In this document: one piece after another, positions 35,463-43,833 of the stretch
Layout of the letters: each line of letters opens with the position of its first letter
Numbering within the stretch: position 1 is the first letter of the stretch
Made by a program: the position numbers and the translations under genes
DNA from: Rhodobacterales bacterium
GTDB lineage: Bacteria > Pseudomonadota > Alphaproteobacteria > Rhodobacterales > Rhodobacteraceae
DNA length: 64,000 nucleotides
Assembly: GCA_002747035.1 (NCBI GenBank)
Contig: PDRZ01000021.1
Coordinates: 1 to 64,000 of the forward strand
Direction: 5' to 3'
Notes under the pieces: model-generated
What the model was told of the DNA's origin: nothing
Seen by the model: only the letters and a program-made list of their open reading frames with translations
The model's database searches: none

Positions 35463-36552
35463 AGCCGCCGGTTTTTACCCGGTTCACATGACCCATCTTG
35501 CGGCCCGGCTTGGCCTCGGTCTTGCCATAAAGGTGCAGGGCCGTGCCCGGCTCTTGGGCCAACTCCGGCACCCGGTCCATGTCGTCGCCGATCAGGTTTT
35601 CCATCACCACGTCCGAGTGGCGTTGCCCATCACCCAACGGCCACCCGGCCACGGCGCGGATATGCTGTTCAAACTGGTCCACGGTGCATCCGTTCTGGGT
35701 CCAGTGGCCCGAATTATGCACACGTGGGGCGATTTCGTTGACGATCAACCCCTGTGGGGTGACGAAAAGCTCGACGCCCATGACCCCGACATAGTCCAGC
35801 GCATTCAGGATGTTGGCCGTGATCAACACCGCGTCCATCCGTTGGCCTGCGGACAGACGGGCCGGAACGGTGGTGGTGTCCAGAATGCCGTTCTTGTGGA
35901 CGTTTTCACCGGGATCAAAACACGCGACCGCGCCATCTGCGCCCCGCGCGCCGATCACGGATACTTCGTGAGAGAACTCCACAAACCCTTCCAGAACGCT
36001 GGGCGCGCCCTGCATTTCCGCCCATGCGTTCCCCGCATCGGCGGCGTCGCGCAACCGGGCCTGACCCTTGCCGTCATAGCCGAAGCGGCAGGTTTTCAGG
36101 ATGGCAGGAGCGCCGATTTCGGCCACGGCGCGATCCATGTCCTCGGCCGAGCTTACGGCCATGTAGGGCGCGGTTTTCAACCCCAGAGAGGTCAGGAAAT
36201 CCTTTTCGATGATCCGGTCCTGGCTGATCCGCAACGCTTCCCGCCCCGGTCGGATGGGGCGCAGGGCTTCCAGAACGTCCAGCGCCGAGGTCGGGATATT
36301 TTCGAATTCATAGGTGATTACGTCCACGGCACCGGCAAAGGCGCGCAGGGCGTCGTCGTCTTCGTAAGCGGCGGTGACAACGCGGTCGGCCACGTGGCCG
36401 GCGGGCGGGTTGGCCCCGGGTTCAAAAATATGGGTGCGAAATCCAAGCCGTGCGGCGGCGACCGACAACATGCGGCCCAACTGGCCACCGCCCAGAATGC
36501 CGATCACAGCGCCCTGGGGAAGCGGAGAGGAAAGGACGGGCAGATCACTCAT
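35461..36552 (-). CDS. purK: N5-carboxyaminoimidazole ribonucleotide synthase
   Basis: The 363-residue ATP-grasp enzyme has [24 protein letters not shown], the ATP-grasp core [14 protein letters not shown], and [19 protein letters not shown]. It makes N5-CAIR from AIR, bicarbonate and ATP in purine synthesis. The ATG at 36552 overlaps the end of purE by eight bases, which fixes the operon order purE-purK. Confidence 0.94.
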   Translation of the reverse strand: MSDLPVLSSPLPQGAVIGILGGGQLGRMLSVAAARLGFRTHIFEPGANPPAGHVADRVVTAAYEDDDALRAFAGAVDVITYEFENIPTSALDVLEALRPIRPGREALRISQDRIIEKDFLTSLGLKTAPYMAVSSAEDMDRAVAEIGAPAILKTCRFGYDGKGQARLRDAADAGNAWAEMQGAPSVLEGFVEFSHEVSVIGARGADGAVACFDPGENVHKNGILDTTTVPARLSAGQRMDAVLITANILNALDYVGVMGVELFVTPQGLIVNEIAPRVHNSGHWTQNGCTVDQFEQHIRAVAGWPLGDGQRHSDVVMENLIGDDMDRVPELAQEPGTALHLYGKTEAKPGRKMGHVNRVKTGG

Positions 36553-37033
36553 CAACCGGTTCCTCGGGGATCGACGCTGATAAAGCGGTGCGCCACGCGT
36601 CCAGCCGTTCGGCCAGTTCTGGATCGCTGATCGCCAGGATCCCGGCGGCCATCAGCCCGCCATTGGCCGCGCCCGCCGCGCCAATGGCCATGGTGGCAAC
36701 AGGAAAGCCCCGGGGCATTTGCACGATGGAATAAAGGCTGTCGACGCCGGACAGGGCCCGGGTCTGGACCGGAATGCCGATCACGGGCACGCGGGTTTTA
36801 GAGGCCATCATCCCGGGCAGATGCGCCGCACCGCCCGCGCCCGCGATGATGACATGCAAACCGCGTTCCACGGCGGTTTTGCCATAGTCCCACAACCGGT
36901 CTGGTGTGCGGTGGGCCGAGACGATTTTCGTTTCATAGGCCACCCCCAGTTCGTCCAGAATATCGGCCGCCCCCTTCATCGTGGGCCAATCGCTTTGGCT
37001 GCCCATGATGATCCCAACTTTCACGTCTGTCAT
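36545..37033 (-). CDS. purE: N5-carboxyaminoimidazole ribonucleotide mutase
   Basis: The 162-residue protein has the class I PurE signature [29 protein letters not shown] and the [14 protein letters not shown] loop. It converts N5-CAIR to CAIR. It is upstream of purK on the minus strand with a probable promoter 144 bp ahead. Confidence 0.95.
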   Translation of the reverse strand: MTDVKVGIIMGSQSDWPTMKGAADILDELGVAYETKIVSAHRTPDRLWDYGKTAVERGLHVIIAGAGGAAHLPGMMASKTRVPVIGIPVQTRALSGVDSLYSIVQMPRGFPVATMAIGAAGAANGGLMAAGILAISDPELAERLDAWRTALSASIPEEPVDE

Positions 37034-37176
37034 GCTCTGTCCCCGGATGATCTGTCAAACTCTTCCCCTCCCCAAAAGAAGGGGGCGGGACAGGCGCATC
37101 ACTACGCCTCATTGGTAAACTATGCTCTGCCGACCTAAGGCGCCCATCGCCTTGCAGAACGGTCTTGGAAGCGCGC

Positions 37177-37204
37177 AATATACAATCACACCCCTGCCAG
37201 ACAA
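37177..37204 (-). promoter_or_regulatory. Probable promoter of purEK
   Basis: On the minus strand TTGTCT (37199-37204) and TATATT (37177-37182) are 16 bp apart. The leader to purE would be about 135 nt. Nothing else that I can identify lies in the 335-bp gap between purE and the DUF465 gene. Confidence 0.5.
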
Positions 37205-37368
37205 GGGTTTTTGGCGTCGCAGCTTGGGGAGAATGCCGAAGCCTGTGATGTTTTGTGCCGGATTGGTTTGAGGTCTGATGGCGGGTGGAGCCCTGACCGA
37301 TGCTTTATCATCAATAGGACCCGCACAGTTCGCCTTGTTGCTCGGCCTCAACAATACGCCGAGACGCT

Positions 37369-37593
37369 TCAGGCAATGATATCCGGGGTCAGGCGGTCTT
37401 CGATGAGCGCGATCTTGTCTTTCAACATCAGCTTCTGCTTTTTCAGGCGCTTGATGGTAAGCTGATCGGATGTGCCCTTGTCCTGCAACGCATGGATGGC
37501 TTCATCAAGGTCGCGGTGTTCGCGGCGGAAAACCTCCAATTCGACCCGAAGCACGTCATCGGTTTTCATCGACAGGTCCGAGGGGGCGTTCAT
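37369..37593 (-). CDS. YdcH/DUF465 family small coiled-coil protein
   Basis: The 74-residue protein is almost wholly helical, ending in RLKKQKLMLKDKIALIEDRLTP, the DUF465 hallmark. The family's function is unknown. It lies alone, convergent with no gene, and faces away from the Hsp20 gene. Confidence 0.85.
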   Translation of the reverse strand: MNAPSDLSMKTDDVLRVELEVFRREHRDLDEAIHALQDKGTSDQLTIKRLKKQKLMLKDKIALIEDRLTPDIIA

Positions 37594-37658
37594 GGGTGTG
37601 TGATTCCTTCATGGTCTTATGGATCCAAGATACTGAAATCCTGCGATTTCGCAAAGCC

Positions 37659-37688
37659 CTTGCAGCGGCTCACAGGACTTCCCATATT
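37659..37688 (+). promoter_or_regulatory. RpoH (sigma-32) type promoter of the Hsp20 gene
   Basis: CTTGCAG, 15 bp and CCCATATT fit the heat-shock promoter pattern CTTGAAA-N13-15-CCCATNT. Transcription would start about 60 bp before the Hsp20 ATG. This agrees with the gene's function. Confidence 0.65.
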
Positions 37689-37756
37689 CGTATCAGCAGG
37701 GATTGCCGTTCAGGGATTCCGGTCCAATCGTCGCTTAATTTGCAAGGACGTGTCGT

Positions 37757-38170
37757 ATGACAAAGCTTACCTTGGGGTCACACCCTTATCTTCTGGGATT
37801 TGAACAGCTTGAGAGGCTGTTGGAGCGTAATGCCAAATCGGGCAATGACGGCTATCCCCCATTCAATATCGAACAGACTTCGGAAACGTCGTATCGCATC
37901 ACCCTGGCTGTGGCCGGGTTTGGTGAGGATGATCTGGCGATCACGATCGAGGATCGTCAGCTGGTTATTCGCGGGCGGCAACGGGATGACAGCGAAGGGC
38001 GGATTTTCCTTCATCGCGGGATCGCGGCACGTCAGTTCCAGAGGTCTTTTGTGTTGGCCGATGGGGTCGAAGTGGGCGAGGCGGTGATGGAAAACGGGTT
38101 GTTGCACGTGGACCTGACCCGGGCCGAGCCCGAGATGGTGGTGCAGACCGTGAAAATCAAAAGGGGGTAA
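37757..38170 (+). CDS. Hsp20/alpha-crystallin family small heat-shock protein
   Basis: The 137-residue protein has the alpha-crystallin domain from about residue 35: PPFNIEQTSETSYRITLAVAGF, LVIRGRQ, RGIAARQFQRSFVLADGVEV and NGLLHVDL. It resembles IbpA and holds denatured proteins for refolding. An AAGGA site precedes the ATG. The C-terminal IxI-like segment is VKIKRG. It is followed after four bases by DUF1150, a pairing usual in Rhodobacterales. Confidence 0.92.
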   Translation: MTKLTLGSHPYLLGFEQLERLLERNAKSGNDGYPPFNIEQTSETSYRITLAVAGFGEDDLAITIEDRQLVIRGRQRDDSEGRIFLHRGIAARQFQRSFVLADGVEVGEAVMENGLLHVDLTRAEPEMVVQTVKIKRG

Positions 38171-38174
38171 GAAG

Positions 38175-38402
38175 ATGCAGAGCAAGTATGATTTCGCCTT
38201 GAATGATGAAAATCGGGTCGTGTATGTGCGGCCTGTGGCTGTGTCGGACCTGCCAAGAGATGTGCAGGATCAGGCAGAGGGGCGCGACACGCTTTATTCC
38301 ATTCACAGGGCGGATGGAGAACAGCTTGCGCTTGTTGCGGATCGTGCCATGGCGTTTGTTTTGGCGCGACAGAATGATTTTGCGCCGGTGACAGTGCACT
38401 GA
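38175..38402 (+). CDS. DUF1150 family protein
   Basis: The 75-residue protein contains VVYVRPVAVSDLPRDVQ and LYSIHRADGEQLALVADRAMAF, the DUF1150 pattern. Its role is unknown; constant linkage to Hsp20 suggests a stress function. It should be co-transcribed from the RpoH-type promoter. Confidence 0.85.
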   Translation: MQSKYDFALNDENRVVYVRPVAVSDLPRDVQDQAEGRDTLYSIHRADGEQLALVADRAMAFVLARQNDFAPVTVH

Positions 38403-38453
38403 CCGGCCTGCTCGCCCGCCCTTACAGGCGGTCTCGCTCCGGAGGAGGGGTGT

Positions 38454-39422
38454 ATGTTTACACGTGATGACCTGGAAGCCGCGGCGCGGCTGGTATCGAC
38501 GCAGATGGTGCCGACCCCTGCGATTGACTGGCCCTTGCTGGGTCAGGCATTGGGGGCGCAGGTCATTGTAAAACACGAAAACCATGCGCCGACCGGGGCG
38601 TTCAAGGTGCGTGGTGGGATTACTTTCATCGACTGGGTGCGGCGCGCTCATCCGGACAAACCCGGTATCATCACCGCCACGCGGGGCAATCATGGCCAAT
38701 CCCAGGCCCGTGCGGCCACCGCAGCCGGGCTTGCCGCCAAGGTTCTGGTGCCGCACGGCAATTCGGTGGAAAAGAACGCCGCCATGCGGGCCTTCGGGGC
38801 CGAGTTGATCGAACATGGCCGCGATTTTGACGAGGCGCGGACCGAGGCCATGCGTTTGGCCGAGGTGGAGAACCTGTTGCCCGTGCCGCCCTTTCATCGC
38901 GAATTGGTGCGAGGGGTGGCGACCTATGCGTTCGAACTTTTTACCGCCCATCCTGATCTGGACGTGGTTTATGTGCCGATCGGCTGTGGGTCTGGCATTT
39001 GCGGGACCATTGCCGCGCGGGATGCCCTTGGGGTTCAAACCGAAATCGTCGGCGTGGTCTCGGATCGCGCCCAAACCGCCAGGCTGTCGTTTGAACAGGG
39101 TGCGCCGGTGGAAACCAGGTCTGCCAACACCTTTGCTGACGGGATAGCGGTCCGTGTGCCGGTGGTCGAGGCGTTGGATATCTATGGCCGCGGGGCTGCG
39201 CGGATCGACATGGTCAGCGATGACCAGATCGCCGACGCCATCCGTCTTTTCTATCGCGCCACTCACAACCTTGCCGAAGGGGCAGGGGCCGCGTCCCTGG
39301 CCGCCGCGATACAGGACAAGGACCGCAATGCGGGGCGCAAAGTGGGCGTGATCCTGTCGGGCGGCAATATCGATGTCGGCGCCTACCAAACCATCCTGAA
39401 CGGCGCGACGCCCCAGGTTTAG
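38454..39422 (+). CDS. Threonine dehydratase-like PLP enzyme (fold type II)
   Basis: The 322-residue protein has the PLP lysine at K51 in HAPTGAFKVRGG, TATRGNHGQSQARAA for the cofactor phosphate side, the glycine loop PIGCGSGICGTIAARD and the C-terminal SGGNIDV. It most likely deaminates threonine or serine, or a hydroxy-aspartate. It lacks the ACT regulatory domain of biosynthetic IlvA, so a catabolic or racemase-type role is also possible. Confidence 0.8.
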   Translation: MFTRDDLEAAARLVSTQMVPTPAIDWPLLGQALGAQVIVKHENHAPTGAFKVRGGITFIDWVRRAHPDKPGIITATRGNHGQSQARAATAAGLAAKVLVPHGNSVEKNAAMRAFGAELIEHGRDFDEARTEAMRLAEVENLLPVPPFHRELVRGVATYAFELFTAHPDLDVVYVPIGCGSGICGTIAARDALGVQTEIVGVVSDRAQTARLSFEQGAPVETRSANTFADGIAVRVPVVEALDIYGRGAARIDMVSDDQIADAIRLFYRATHNLAEGAGAASLAAAIQDKDRNAGRKVGVILSGGNIDVGAYQTILNGATPQV

Positions 39423-39537
39423 GGCCGTTGGCACCTCTTCAAAACGATGAGGTCACCTTTCCTGATGCGAGGGTGACTTATAGTCAAAAGGTACAATCCG
39501 AATTGTGTCGTTTGGCTGTATCAACCAGCATATCAAC

Positions 39538-39572
39538 CAAAAAACACCCCCGCAGCTTCCTGCGAGGGTGTT
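39538..39572 (-). terminator. Terminator of the sat/cysC transcript
   Basis: AACACCCTCGCAG pairs with CTGCGGGGGTGTT around a GAAG loop. On the minus strand the stem is followed by a run of T. It lies about 100 bp past the sat/cysC stop, on the far side of a palindromic element. Confidence 0.75.
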
Positions 39573-39573
39573 A

Positions 39574-39618
39574 AAGCGTTTCCGCATCACGCTGAGTCAA
39601 CGTAATGCGGAAATGCTT
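39574..39618. mobile_element. B-type palindromic element, 45 bp
   Basis: AAGCGTTTCCGCATCACG pairs with its inverse CGTAATGCGGAAATGCTT around CTGAGTCAA. TA lies on the left (39572-39573) and TG on the right. It matches the right half of the 111-bp element at 6605. Confidence 0.75.
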
Positions 39619-39670
39619 TGGAATGCAGGAGCCGCGTCCTGCGCGGCTCCAAACGATGTCCCGCTGCGGC

Positions 39671-41383
39671 TTATTGCGCGGCGATCAGCCCCATGGCTTC
39701 CAGCTTCAGAATGACCTGATGGGCACAGTTGTCCACATCCACATTCTCGGTTTCAACCGACAGCTCGGGGTTCACGGGCACGTCATAGGGATCGGAAATT
39801 CCGGTGAACTCCTTGATCTTGCCTTCGCGGGCCAGTTTATAAAGACCCTTGCGGTCGCGGCGTTCGCATTCCTCGATGCTGGTGGCAACGTGAACCTCGA
39901 TAAAGGCACCGAATTGTTCGATGTCTTCACGTACCGCGCGGCGGGTTGTGGCGTAGGGCGCGATGGGCGCACAGATCGCGATCCCACCGTTTTTGGTGAT
40001 CTCGGACGCCACATAGCCGATCCGGCGGATGTTCAGGTCACGGTGCTCTTTGCTGAAACCCAGCTCGGAGCTGAGGTTTTTGCGCACAATATCACCATCC
40101 AGAAGGGTCACGGGCCGACCGCCCATTTCCATCAGCTTGACCATCAACGCGTTGGCGATGGTGGATTTTCCTGAACCGGAGAACCCGGTGAAGAACACGG
40201 TAAAGCCCTGTTTGGAGCGCGGCGGCTTGGTGCGGCGCAGTTCCTTGACCACTTCGGGGAAAGAGAACCATTCGGGGATTTCCAGACCTTCGGCCAGACG
40301 GCGGCGCAGCTCGGTGCCCGAGATGTTCAGGATGGTAACGTCATCCTTGTCCTTGATCTCGTCCATGGGTTCGTATTGCGCGCGTTCCTGCACCCAAACC
40401 ATGTGTTTGAAGTCAATCATTTCCACGCCGATCTCGGATTCATGTTCGCGGAACAGTTCCTGAGCGTCATAGGGGCCATAGAAATCTTCACCGGCCGAGT
40501 TTTTGCCGGGTCCGGCATGGTCGCGGCCAACGATGAAGTGGGTGCAGCCGTGATTGGCGCGGATCAGGCCGTGCCAAACCGCTTCGCGCGGACCGGCCAT
40601 ACGCATGGCAAGGTTCAGCAGCGACATGGTGGTGGTCGATGCCGGGTATTTGTCCAGAACCGCCTCATAGCAGCGCACACGGGTAAAGTGATCCACATCG
40701 CCCGGCTTGGTCATGCCGACCACCGGATGGATCAACAGGTTGGCCTGGGCTTCCCTGGCGGCGCGGAAGGTCAGCTCCTGATGGGCACGGTGCAGCGGGT
40801 TCCGGGTTTGGAACGCAACCACCTTGCGCCAGCCCAGCTTGCGGAAATAGGCGCGCAGTTCGTTCGGGGTGTCGCGACGGGCGCGGAAGTCATAGTGGAC
40901 GGGCTGTTGGATGCCCACGACCGGACCGCCCAGATAAATCTTGCCGGCCTGATTGTGCAGATAGTTGACGGCGGGATGCGCGTCGTCATCGGCACCAAAT
41001 ACCTTTTCCGCTTCCCGCGCCTTGTTGGGTTCCCAACGGTCGGTCACTGTCATGGTGGCAAGGATCACGCCTTCCTGATCGCGCAGGGCAATATCCTGAC
41101 CGATTTCCAGAGAGCTGGCGAAGTCTTCGCTGACATCCAGGGTGATTGGCATCGGCCACAATTGACCATTCGCCAGACGCATGTTTTCCACGACGCCATT
41201 GTAATCTTCTTCGCTCAGAAACCCTTTGAGCGGGTTGAAACCGCCATTCATCAGAAGTTCCAGATCACAGATCTGGCGCGGGGTCAGGTCGTGGCTGACC
41301 AGATCGGCCGCTTCGACCTTGAGCTTTTGCGCGCTTTCGTGGCTGACATACAGCTCGGGAATGGGGGAGAGATTGTTTTCCAT
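39671..41383 (-). CDS. sat/cysC: Bifunctional sulfate adenylyltransferase / adenylylsulfate kinase
   Basis: Counted from the internal Met (ENNLSPIPELYVSHESAQKLK) the enzyme has 570 residues. The ATP sulfurylase domain (1-390) has QTRNPLHRAHQEL and VGRDHAGPG. The APS kinase domain (about 395-570) has P-loop GFSGSGKST and DIVRKNLSSELGFSKEHRD. Together they make APS and PAPS from sulfate. An AGGA motif lies eight bases before this ATG. The reading frame stays open upstream into a MarR-type regulator with no stop, so a longer fused product is also expected. Confidence 0.92.
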   Translation of the reverse strand: MENNLSPIPELYVSHESAQKLKVEAADLVSHDLTPRQICDLELLMNGGFNPLKGFLSEEDYNGVVENMRLANGQLWPMPITLDVSEDFASSLEIGQDIALRDQEGVILATMTVTDRWEPNKAREAEKVFGADDDAHPAVNYLHNQAGKIYLGGPVVGIQQPVHYDFRARRDTPNELRAYFRKLGWRKVVAFQTRNPLHRAHQELTFRAAREAQANLLIHPVVGMTKPGDVDHFTRVRCYEAVLDKYPASTTTMSLLNLAMRMAGPREAVWHGLIRANHGCTHFIVGRDHAGPGKNSAGEDFYGPYDAQELFREHESEIGVEMIDFKHMVWVQERAQYEPMDEIKDKDDVTILNISGTELRRRLAEGLEIPEWFSFPEVVKELRRTKPPRSKQGFTVFFTGFSGSGKSTIANALMVKLMEMGGRPVTLLDGDIVRKNLSSELGFSKEHRDLNIRRIGYVASEITKNGGIAICAPIAPYATTRRAVREDIEQFGAFIEVHVATSIEECERRDRKGLYKLAREGKIKEFTGISDPYDVPVNPELSVETENVDVDNCAHQVILKLEAMGLIAAQ

Positions 41384-41749
41384 AAGATTGGTCCTGTGAT
41401 TAAGCGGAACCAGGCCGCTGGTGGTACCGGTAAGTTCCGCGTGCAAGGCATTATATTCAGCCAGCTTGCGGGCGAGAAATCTATCTGTGAGCCGCACCTT
41501 TTCGACTCCGCCCCGGGACGTCAGCGAATAGGCAAACCGCTGGCGTTTGTCCGGGCCCGCCCGATTGCTGATGCGGATCAACCCGTCATCGGCGGCGGTG
41601 CGAAGCAACGCATTCAACCGACCAAGTGATACCCCGATGGCAGACGCGATCACGCGCTGGGACGCCTCGGGCGCCAGATCCACCTGACGCAAAAGGCGGA
41701 AGAGCTGATCTTCCTCTGCCGGGTTGGGGTTGTCGACCTGGTTGGTCAT
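39671..41749 (-). CDS. Fused EPS-type MarR regulator-Sat-CysC reading frame
   Basis: From the ATG at 41749 one frame of 692 codons runs without a stop. Residues 1-105 form a winged-helix domain (EEDQLFRLLRQVDLAPEAS, VIASAIGVSLGRLNALLR, RAGPDKRQRFAYSLTSRGG) ending in a helix FLARKLAEYNALHAEL. This is the pattern of MarR-family EPS-associated regulators. A linker of about 15 residues (GTTSGLVPLNHRTNL) leads into Sat. The regulator has no stop of its own, so anything started there is a regulator-enzyme fusion. Loss of a stop by mutation or a sequence error is the alternative. Confidence 0.6.
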   Translation of the reverse strand: MTNQVDNPNPAEEDQLFRLLRQVDLAPEASQRVIASAIGVSLGRLNALLRTAADDGLIRISNRAGPDKRQRFAYSLTSRGGVEKVRLTDRFLARKLAEYNALHAELTGTTSGLVPLNHRTNLMENNLSPIPELYVSHESAQKLKVEAADLVSHDLTPRQICDLELLMNGGFNPLKGFLSEEDYNGVVENMRLANGQLWPMPITLDVSEDFASSLEIGQDIALRDQEGVILATMTVTDRWEPNKAREAEKVFGADDDAHPAVNYLHNQAGKIYLGGPVVGIQQPVHYDFRARRDTPNELRAYFRKLGWRKVVAFQTRNPLHRAHQELTFRAAREAQANLLIHPVVGMTKPGDVDHFTRVRCYEAVLDKYPASTTTMSLLNLAMRMAGPREAVWHGLIRANHGCTHFIVGRDHAGPGKNSAGEDFYGPYDAQELFREHESEIGVEMIDFKHMVWVQERAQYEPMDEIKDKDDVTILNISGTELRRRLAEGLEIPEWFSFPEVVKELRRTKPPRSKQGFTVFFTGFSGSGKSTIANALMVKLMEMGGRPVTLLDGDIVRKNLSSELGFSKEHRDLNIRRIGYVASEITKNGGIAICAPIAPYATTRRAVREDIEQFGAFIEVHVATSIEECERRDRKGLYKLAREGKIKEFTGISDPYDVPVNPELSVETENVDVDNCAHQVILKLEAMGLIAAQ

Positions 41750-41768
41750 GAAATGCGACTCGATCAAA

Positions 41769-41790
41769 ATGTGTTCACGCGTGAACACAT
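41769..41790. promoter_or_regulatory. 22-bp perfect palindrome, probable operator
   Basis: The half-sites are ATGTGTTCACG and CGTGAACACAT with no spacer. It lies 19 bp upstream of the regulator-sat start codon, where a repressor bound to it would block the start of transcription. The obvious candidate ligand is the MarR-type domain encoded next to it. Confidence 0.65.
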
Positions 41791-41985
41791 CGCATGTGTC
41801 GGTGAAATTTCCAAACGCTTTTTGCGCGGGAAATATCCGAAAACGGCGGATTTTGGCCGCCGTGGCATTGCTGCAACGCAGCGCGCGCTGGTGGGGCTTG
41901 GCCTGGCGGCCTGGTATGGTGGCTTGACCTGCCGACCTAATACAGCGGGGCGTCTTTCGACACGCAGGATGGTTTGCGTTCAGGC

Positions 41986-42037
41986 CACAAATTCGGGTCA
42001 CAAATTCGGGCCACAAAGACGGTCCACAAACCGTTTG
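41986..42037. repeat. Four 13-bp iteron-like tandem repeats
   Basis: Units start at 41986, 41999, 42012 and 42025. The first two are CACAAATTCGGG plus T or C, the third is CACAAAGACGGTC and the fourth begins CACAAACCG. The period is exactly 13 bp. The array lies between trxB and the sat regulator promoter. Confidence 0.75.
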
Positions 42038-42064
42038 ACAGGCTCCGGGAACCGCCCGCCCGCC

Positions 42065-43006
42065 TTACTCCTGTTCGGCCAAAAACCGTTCCGCTTCCAG
42101 CGCGGCCATACACCCCATGCCCGCAGAGGTCACGGCCTGACGGTATTTGTGGTCGGTCAGGTCGCCCGCAGCGAACACGCCGGGGATGCTGGTTTCGGTG
42201 CTGTCGGGTTTGGTCACGACATAGCCACCCATATGGGTGTCCAGCACGTCCCTGACCAGTTCGTTCGCCGGGGCGTGGCCGATGGCGATGAACACGCCCT
42301 TGCACGGGATTTCGGTGATCTCGCCGGTTTTGGTGTGCTTGACCTTCACGCCTTCGACGCCCTTGGGCATATCGGTTCCAACCACTTCGGCCAGTTCATG
42401 GAACCACAGCGGTTCGATCTTGTCGTTCTTCATCAACCGGTCGATCAGAATCTTTTCCGCGCGCAGTTCGTCGCGGCGGTGGATCAATGTGACCTTGCTG
42501 GCGAAATTGGTGAGGAAAAGCGCCTCTTCCACCGCCGTGTTGCCACCGCCGACCACCACGATTTCCTGATCGCGGTAAAAGAACCCGTCACAGGTGGCAC
42601 AGGCCGAAACGCCAAATCCCTTGAACGCGTCTTCGCTGTCCAGCCCCAGCCATTTGGCACGTGCGCCCGTGGCAAGGATCACGGCGTCGGCCGTGTATAC
42701 GGTGCCGCTATCGCCCGTGGCCGTGAACGGGCGCTGTGACAGGTCAAGATCGGTGATGATGTCGCCGATCACCTCTGTGCCCATGGCGCGGGCGTGCTCT
42801 TCCATCTTCATCATCAACTCGGGACCCTGAATGTCGACGAAGCCGGGATAGTTTTCGACCTCGGTCGTGGTGGTCAGCTGTCCGCCCGGTTCGATCCCCT
42901 GAACAAGGATCGGGTTCAACATGGCGCGGCTGGCATAGACCCCCGCCGTATAACCGGCAGGGCCGGAGCCGATGATCAAAACCTTGGTGTGGCGGGTGTC
43001 GGACAT
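42065..43006 (-). CDS. trxB: Thioredoxin reductase
   Basis: The 313-residue flavoprotein has the FAD site [21 protein letters not shown], the redox centre [11 protein letters not shown] (CATC), the NADPH loop [16 protein letters not shown] and the C-terminal [26 protein letters not shown]. It reduces thioredoxin with NADPH. The start at 43006 gives [12 protein letters not shown]; a start six codons earlier is less likely. It is divergent from the Lrp gene and downstream-adjacent to the sulfate activation gene, a sensible neighbour since PAPS reduction uses thioredoxin. Confidence 0.93.
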   Translation of the reverse strand: MSDTRHTKVLIIGSGPAGYTAGVYASRAMLNPILVQGIEPGGQLTTTTEVENYPGFVDIQGPELMMKMEEHARAMGTEVIGDIITDLDLSQRPFTATGDSGTVYTADAVILATGARAKWLGLDSEDAFKGFGVSACATCDGFFYRDQEIVVVGGGNTAVEEALFLTNFASKVTLIHRRDELRAEKILIDRLMKNDKIEPLWFHELAEVVGTDMPKGVEGVKVKHTKTGEITEIPCKGVFIAIGHAPANELVRDVLDTHMGGYVVTKPDSTETSIPGVFAAGDLTDHKYRQAVTSAGMGCMAALEAERFLAEQE

Positions 43007-43150
43007 TTTGGCAGCTCCGGGCATGAATTGGCGTTGGTCATCGCATATAATGGGCGTGGCCGGGGTTTGAAACCCTGTCTGTCCAGAACATGAAACCCGA
43101 CCCGTCTCAGGTTCAATAGCGAAATTATTTTTCCGGCTCTTGAAATATTA

Positions 43151-43178
43151 TTGCGTGCAACTTTGGTGGTGCTATAAC
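43151..43178 (+). promoter_or_regulatory. Probable promoter of the Lrp/AsnC gene
   Basis: TTGCGT, 16 bp and TATAAC lie about 30 bp before the ATG. The preceding 43120-43150 is AT-rich (AATTATTTTT and AAATATTATT), the kind of sequence Lrp-type proteins bend around, so autoregulation is plausible. Confidence 0.55.
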
Positions 43179-43209
43179 ATGCGCAATTCTTCCAAGGGGT
43201 GTTCGTAAC

Positions 43210-43710
43210 ATGGCCGGTTCCCGTCTCGATCCGATTGACCGCATGATTCTGGCCGAGCTTCAGGCGGATGGCCGTATGACGAATGTGGAACTGGCCAAGC
43301 GGGTGGGGATTTCGGCTCCGCCCTGTCTGCGCCGGGTGCGCACCTTGGAGGAGCAGGGCTTTATCCGTGGCTATCACGCTGATGTGGACGCCCGCGAACT
43401 GGGCTTCGAGGTGCAGGTATTTGCCATGGTCGGTCTGCAAAGCCAGGCCGAAGCGGACCTGTCGCAATTCGAAGAGCGGTGCCGCGATTGGCCGCTGGTG
43501 CGTGAATGTCATATGTTGAATGGCGAGGTGGATTTCATCCTGAAATGCGTCGCCCCTGACCTCTCGACGTTCCAGAGTTTCCTGACCGAAGAACTGACCG
43601 CCGCCGAAAACGTGGCCAGCGTGAAAACCTCGCTTGTCATTCGCGGGGCCAAGGATGAGCCGGGCGTTCCTTTTGATATTCTGGAAGAGCGGCTGAACCG
43701 CACGGCCTAA
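43210..43710 (+). CDS. Lrp/AsnC family transcriptional regulator
   Basis: The 166-residue protein has an N-terminal helix-turn-helix (LDPIDRMILAELQADGRMTNVELAKRVGISAPPCLRRVRTLEEQGFI) and a C-terminal RAM domain (about 70-150) for effector binding and oligomerisation. The effector is not evident. An AAGGGG site precedes the ATG. It is divergent from trxB and may control it. Confidence 0.88.
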   Translation: MAGSRLDPIDRMILAELQADGRMTNVELAKRVGISAPPCLRRVRTLEEQGFIRGYHADVDARELGFEVQVFAMVGLQSQAEADLSQFEERCRDWPLVRECHMLNGEVDFILKCVAPDLSTFQSFLTEELTAAENVASVKTSLVIRGAKDEPGVPFDILEERLNRTA

Positions 43711-43723
43711 AGCCGGGCATCTA

Positions 43724-43833
43724 AAGCGTTCGACCTTTAACCTGAGACAGGGAAAGGGCGAACGCAGCGCGACATTTATGTGTTGCGCGCGTCCTGCCAA
43801 AATTCCGTGATTCAGGTTTTTGGCAGCACGCTT
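43724..43833. mobile_element. C-type MITE-like element, uninterrupted 110-bp copy
   Basis: It starts AAGCGTTCGACCTTTAACC and ends GGCAGCACGCTT. The flanks are TA (43722-43723) and TG. It contains two internal hairpins: a GCGCGACA/TGTTGCGCGC one and a CTGCCAAAA/TTTTGGCAG one. It is the reference for the broken copy at 13898-14122. The last 22 bp encode the C-terminus and stop of truA on the minus strand. Confidence 0.78.
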
